Assembly (NCBI GenBank): GCA_035041965.1
Contig: JAPYMA010003037.1
Span: 110,616-174,615, forward strand
DNA: 64,000 nucleotides
Source: Anisakis pegreffii
Lineage: Eukaryota > Nematoda > Chromadorea > Rhabditida > Anisakidae
Direction: 5' to 3'
The position numbers and the translations under genes are program-made. The notes beneath the pieces were generated by a model. That model was not told the origin of the DNA. It ran no database searches and worked only from the letters and a program-made list of their open reading frames with translations. Positions 62,160-64,000 of the stretch are shown in pieces. Positions within the stretch are counted from its first letter, which is position 1. The number at the start of each line of letters is the position of its first letter.

Positions 62160-63480
62160 CAGTTCAAAGCTGGCCTGGAATATAAGCTCTCGAAAGTGGT
62201 TCACTATTAAGAACACAGGTGATTTCCATAAAATTTGATGGTATTGAAATATCTCTCAGCTACTAAACCGAAGAATCCGCAATGCTTCACACCCCATTTG
62301 AATAGATTTTTCAATGTTATCCAGTACCTTATTAGCACTAATGACGTACAGTAGCTGCACTGGCATGGGAGATAAGGATGTCGTCATAGAAGTGTATGAA
62401 TGCCGTCATGACACTAGCTAATAGATAAGCTTCGGCAAGTAACCACAAACACCTGAGAGACTCTACAGGTGAGTGGTCCAGGCGAACTTTCCAGACCTAC
62501 CGCTAACTTCATGAGGCGATTCATACCCTATGTTAGTGAAACTCAGCTTTATGGGGATATTTTTCTTACTTTGATATGCCAGTGTAGCTACTCAAAACAT
62601 GCTAATTGAATACTTTACCATTAACAAGCTGAGGAACTCATAATGCTTCTCCACTCATGCGAAAGGATTTCCTAAAGTTCTCAAGTACCTTATTTGCACT
62701 TATGATGGACAATAACTGCACTGGCAAGGGAAATAAGGATAGCATCGTAGATGTGTATGAATGCCGTCATGACACTAGCTAATAGATAAGCTTCGGCGAG
62801 TAACCACAAACGCCTGAGAGATTTCTCCTTATAACACATTTAACAACATCGAAATTAAGCGATATGATTTCATAAGTACAGTCAATGGTCAACCCGATCA
62901 TAATTCCCCCCAGTTAAGAGAAAGTGCGCACAGTGAGTCCGGGAACCCTCGTTACCTGAGCAAATGCCCGAAGGCACTACTCAGGCCAACTTACGCGCAT
63001 TCCCTATCCCCGGTCAAATCGGCGCCTTTCCCGGGCCGGGAACGCCCTTATTATAAGGTGCAAAAAGAATGCTAACGATACTCGGGCAAGTATCGCAGTC
63101 ATATTTTAAAACATTTCTCCCCGATTCGCCGAGACTGCCGGTAGGTGGGGAACACCTGTCGCATTCACCTAAACCTAGCCCCGCTTATTGGCAGCTCGAC
63201 GGGTTGGGATCGCCCACGCAACCAAAATTTGCATTTTAAGAATGACCATTGACTACACAAATGATATCGTACCAGCCTCATTCCAGATGTCACTAAATAG
63301 TACTATGAGAAGACGTTTTTCGAGTCACCAGTCAGCAACCCGACTCTACAGGTGAGTGGTCCAGGCGAACTTTCCAGACCTACCGCTAACATTATGAGGC
63401 GACTCATACCCTACGTTAGTGAAACTCATTTTTATTGGGACATAATTCTTCTTTTCATATGCCAGTGTAATTACTGTCCA
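62160..63480. repeat. Satellite-like tandem repeats, period about 360 bp
   Basis: GTATGAATGCCGTCATGACA and the following 65 bases occur at 62394 and 62753. CTCTACAGGTGAGTGGTCC and the following 120 bases occur at 62461 and 63344. A more distant relative of the unit is seen near 60420 (GAAGAATCC-CAATGCTTC). The second copy is split by the insertion at 62822-63343. Confidence 0.85.
62822..63343. mobile_element. 522-bp insertion containing a terminal-inverted-repeat element
   Basis: In copy 1, CCTGAGAGA runs straight into CTCTACAGG (62460/62461). In copy 2 the same two sequences are separated by 522 bp. Inside lies a GC-rich core bounded by inverted AGTCAATGGTCA (about 62879-62893) and TGACCATTGACT (about 63242-63256), like a MITE. 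No transposase frame is present, and no target-site duplication was clear to me. Confidence 0.65.
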
Positions 63481-64000
63481 TACTTGCTGCAGTTCCTGCC
63501 GCAAGAAACTAAACAAATGTTCTCTTATGCGTTACTCTACCTCTAAAGAGCGACCAGTTCCGAGAGCTTGTTCCTGAGCTATGAATTCACTGTGTTACTG
63601 CCATCGGGTTATGCATAGATGAATAACCTCTTCTCTGAACCGCATGCCCAAGGTTTGGTCAGGTCAATTCAAGTCCAAGTCAATTTTAATAAATTTAAGT
63701 AAGCTCAAAGTCAAATTCAAATCAAGGTCGGTCAATCTCAAACAATACCAAATCAGCTAAGCGATGCGTCAACTCATGCAAAAATTGCATTTATGACGTT
63801 TCATAATCTTAAGTCACAATCAGTATGCTTCAATGGGAAAGCTAAGTCAAATCAGTTCCGTGCCGGTTAGAACTAATTTAAATCAAATTGAGTGAAATCT
63901 GTCACAACTACTTCAACAGATATCAGCATATCTACTAGTCTTGTACCTATGCTAGAGTCCAACATATAATCGAGTCCATATTAGGGGGAGTGATTAGGGA
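63481..64000. other. Low-complexity tail
   Basis: AT-rich sequence with many copies of CAAGTCAA, TCAAATTC and similar short words; nothing gene-like. Confidence 0.5.

Noticed and set aside
62879..63256. Possible 5S rRNA, spliced-leader RNA or SRP RNA in the GC-rich block
   Set aside because: No spliced-leader core, 5S internal promoter or SRP signature found by eye; the terminal inverted repeats favour a mobile element.

Overview
The window is a piece of a nematode nuclear genome. It is AT-rich, with genes broken into many exons by spliceosomal introns. Acceptors mostly match the worm consensus (TTTTCAG), and several start codons lie within about 10 bases of such an acceptor, as expected for spliced-leader trans-splicing. 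The gene content fits: a cuticle collagen with the nematode N-terminal domain, a divergent 7TM chemoreceptor-like protein, a secreted two-Ig protein of the ZIG type, and a plasma-membrane calcium ATPase. I cannot name the species.

Layout. (1) 1-16.5 kb has no conventional gene that I can recognise. At 2.28-6.61 kb on the minus strand, however, a signal-peptide exon is followed by a ladder of at least 12 short exons, all phase 1-1. They alternate between a six-cysteine domain and a Ser/Glu-rich linker, and look like a secreted repeat protein grown by tandem exon duplication. Dispersed repeats lie on both sides. (2) 16.6-28.4 kb, plus strand: a gene of about 18 exons for a very long secreted Ser/Thr/Pro-rich protein with a short Cys-rich C-terminus. 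(3) 30.3-31.6 kb, plus strand: a small secreted eight-cysteine protein. (4) 32.9-42.0 kb, minus strand: a complete 24-exon plasma-membrane Ca2+-ATPase. (5) 45.7-50.4 kb, plus strand: a cuticle collagen. (6) 52.9-55.9 kb, plus strand: an 8-exon 7TM receptor. (7) 57.1-58.8 kb, minus strand: a 6-exon secreted two-Ig protein. (8) 56.1-64 kb apart from that gene: a repeat-rich tail with long hairpins, tandem repeats, and a tandem copy interrupted by a 522-bp insertion.

The genes are independent, with no operon evident. Thematically, several act at or outside the cell surface: collagen in the cuticle, three secreted proteins of unknown function, one Ig-domain protein, and two membrane proteins. Exon coordinates were read by eye from splice consensus and reading-frame continuity. 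The reconstructed coding sequences of the ATPase (1,275 codons plus stop), receptor (308), Ig protein (271) and collagen (344) each come out as whole multiples of three without internal stops.
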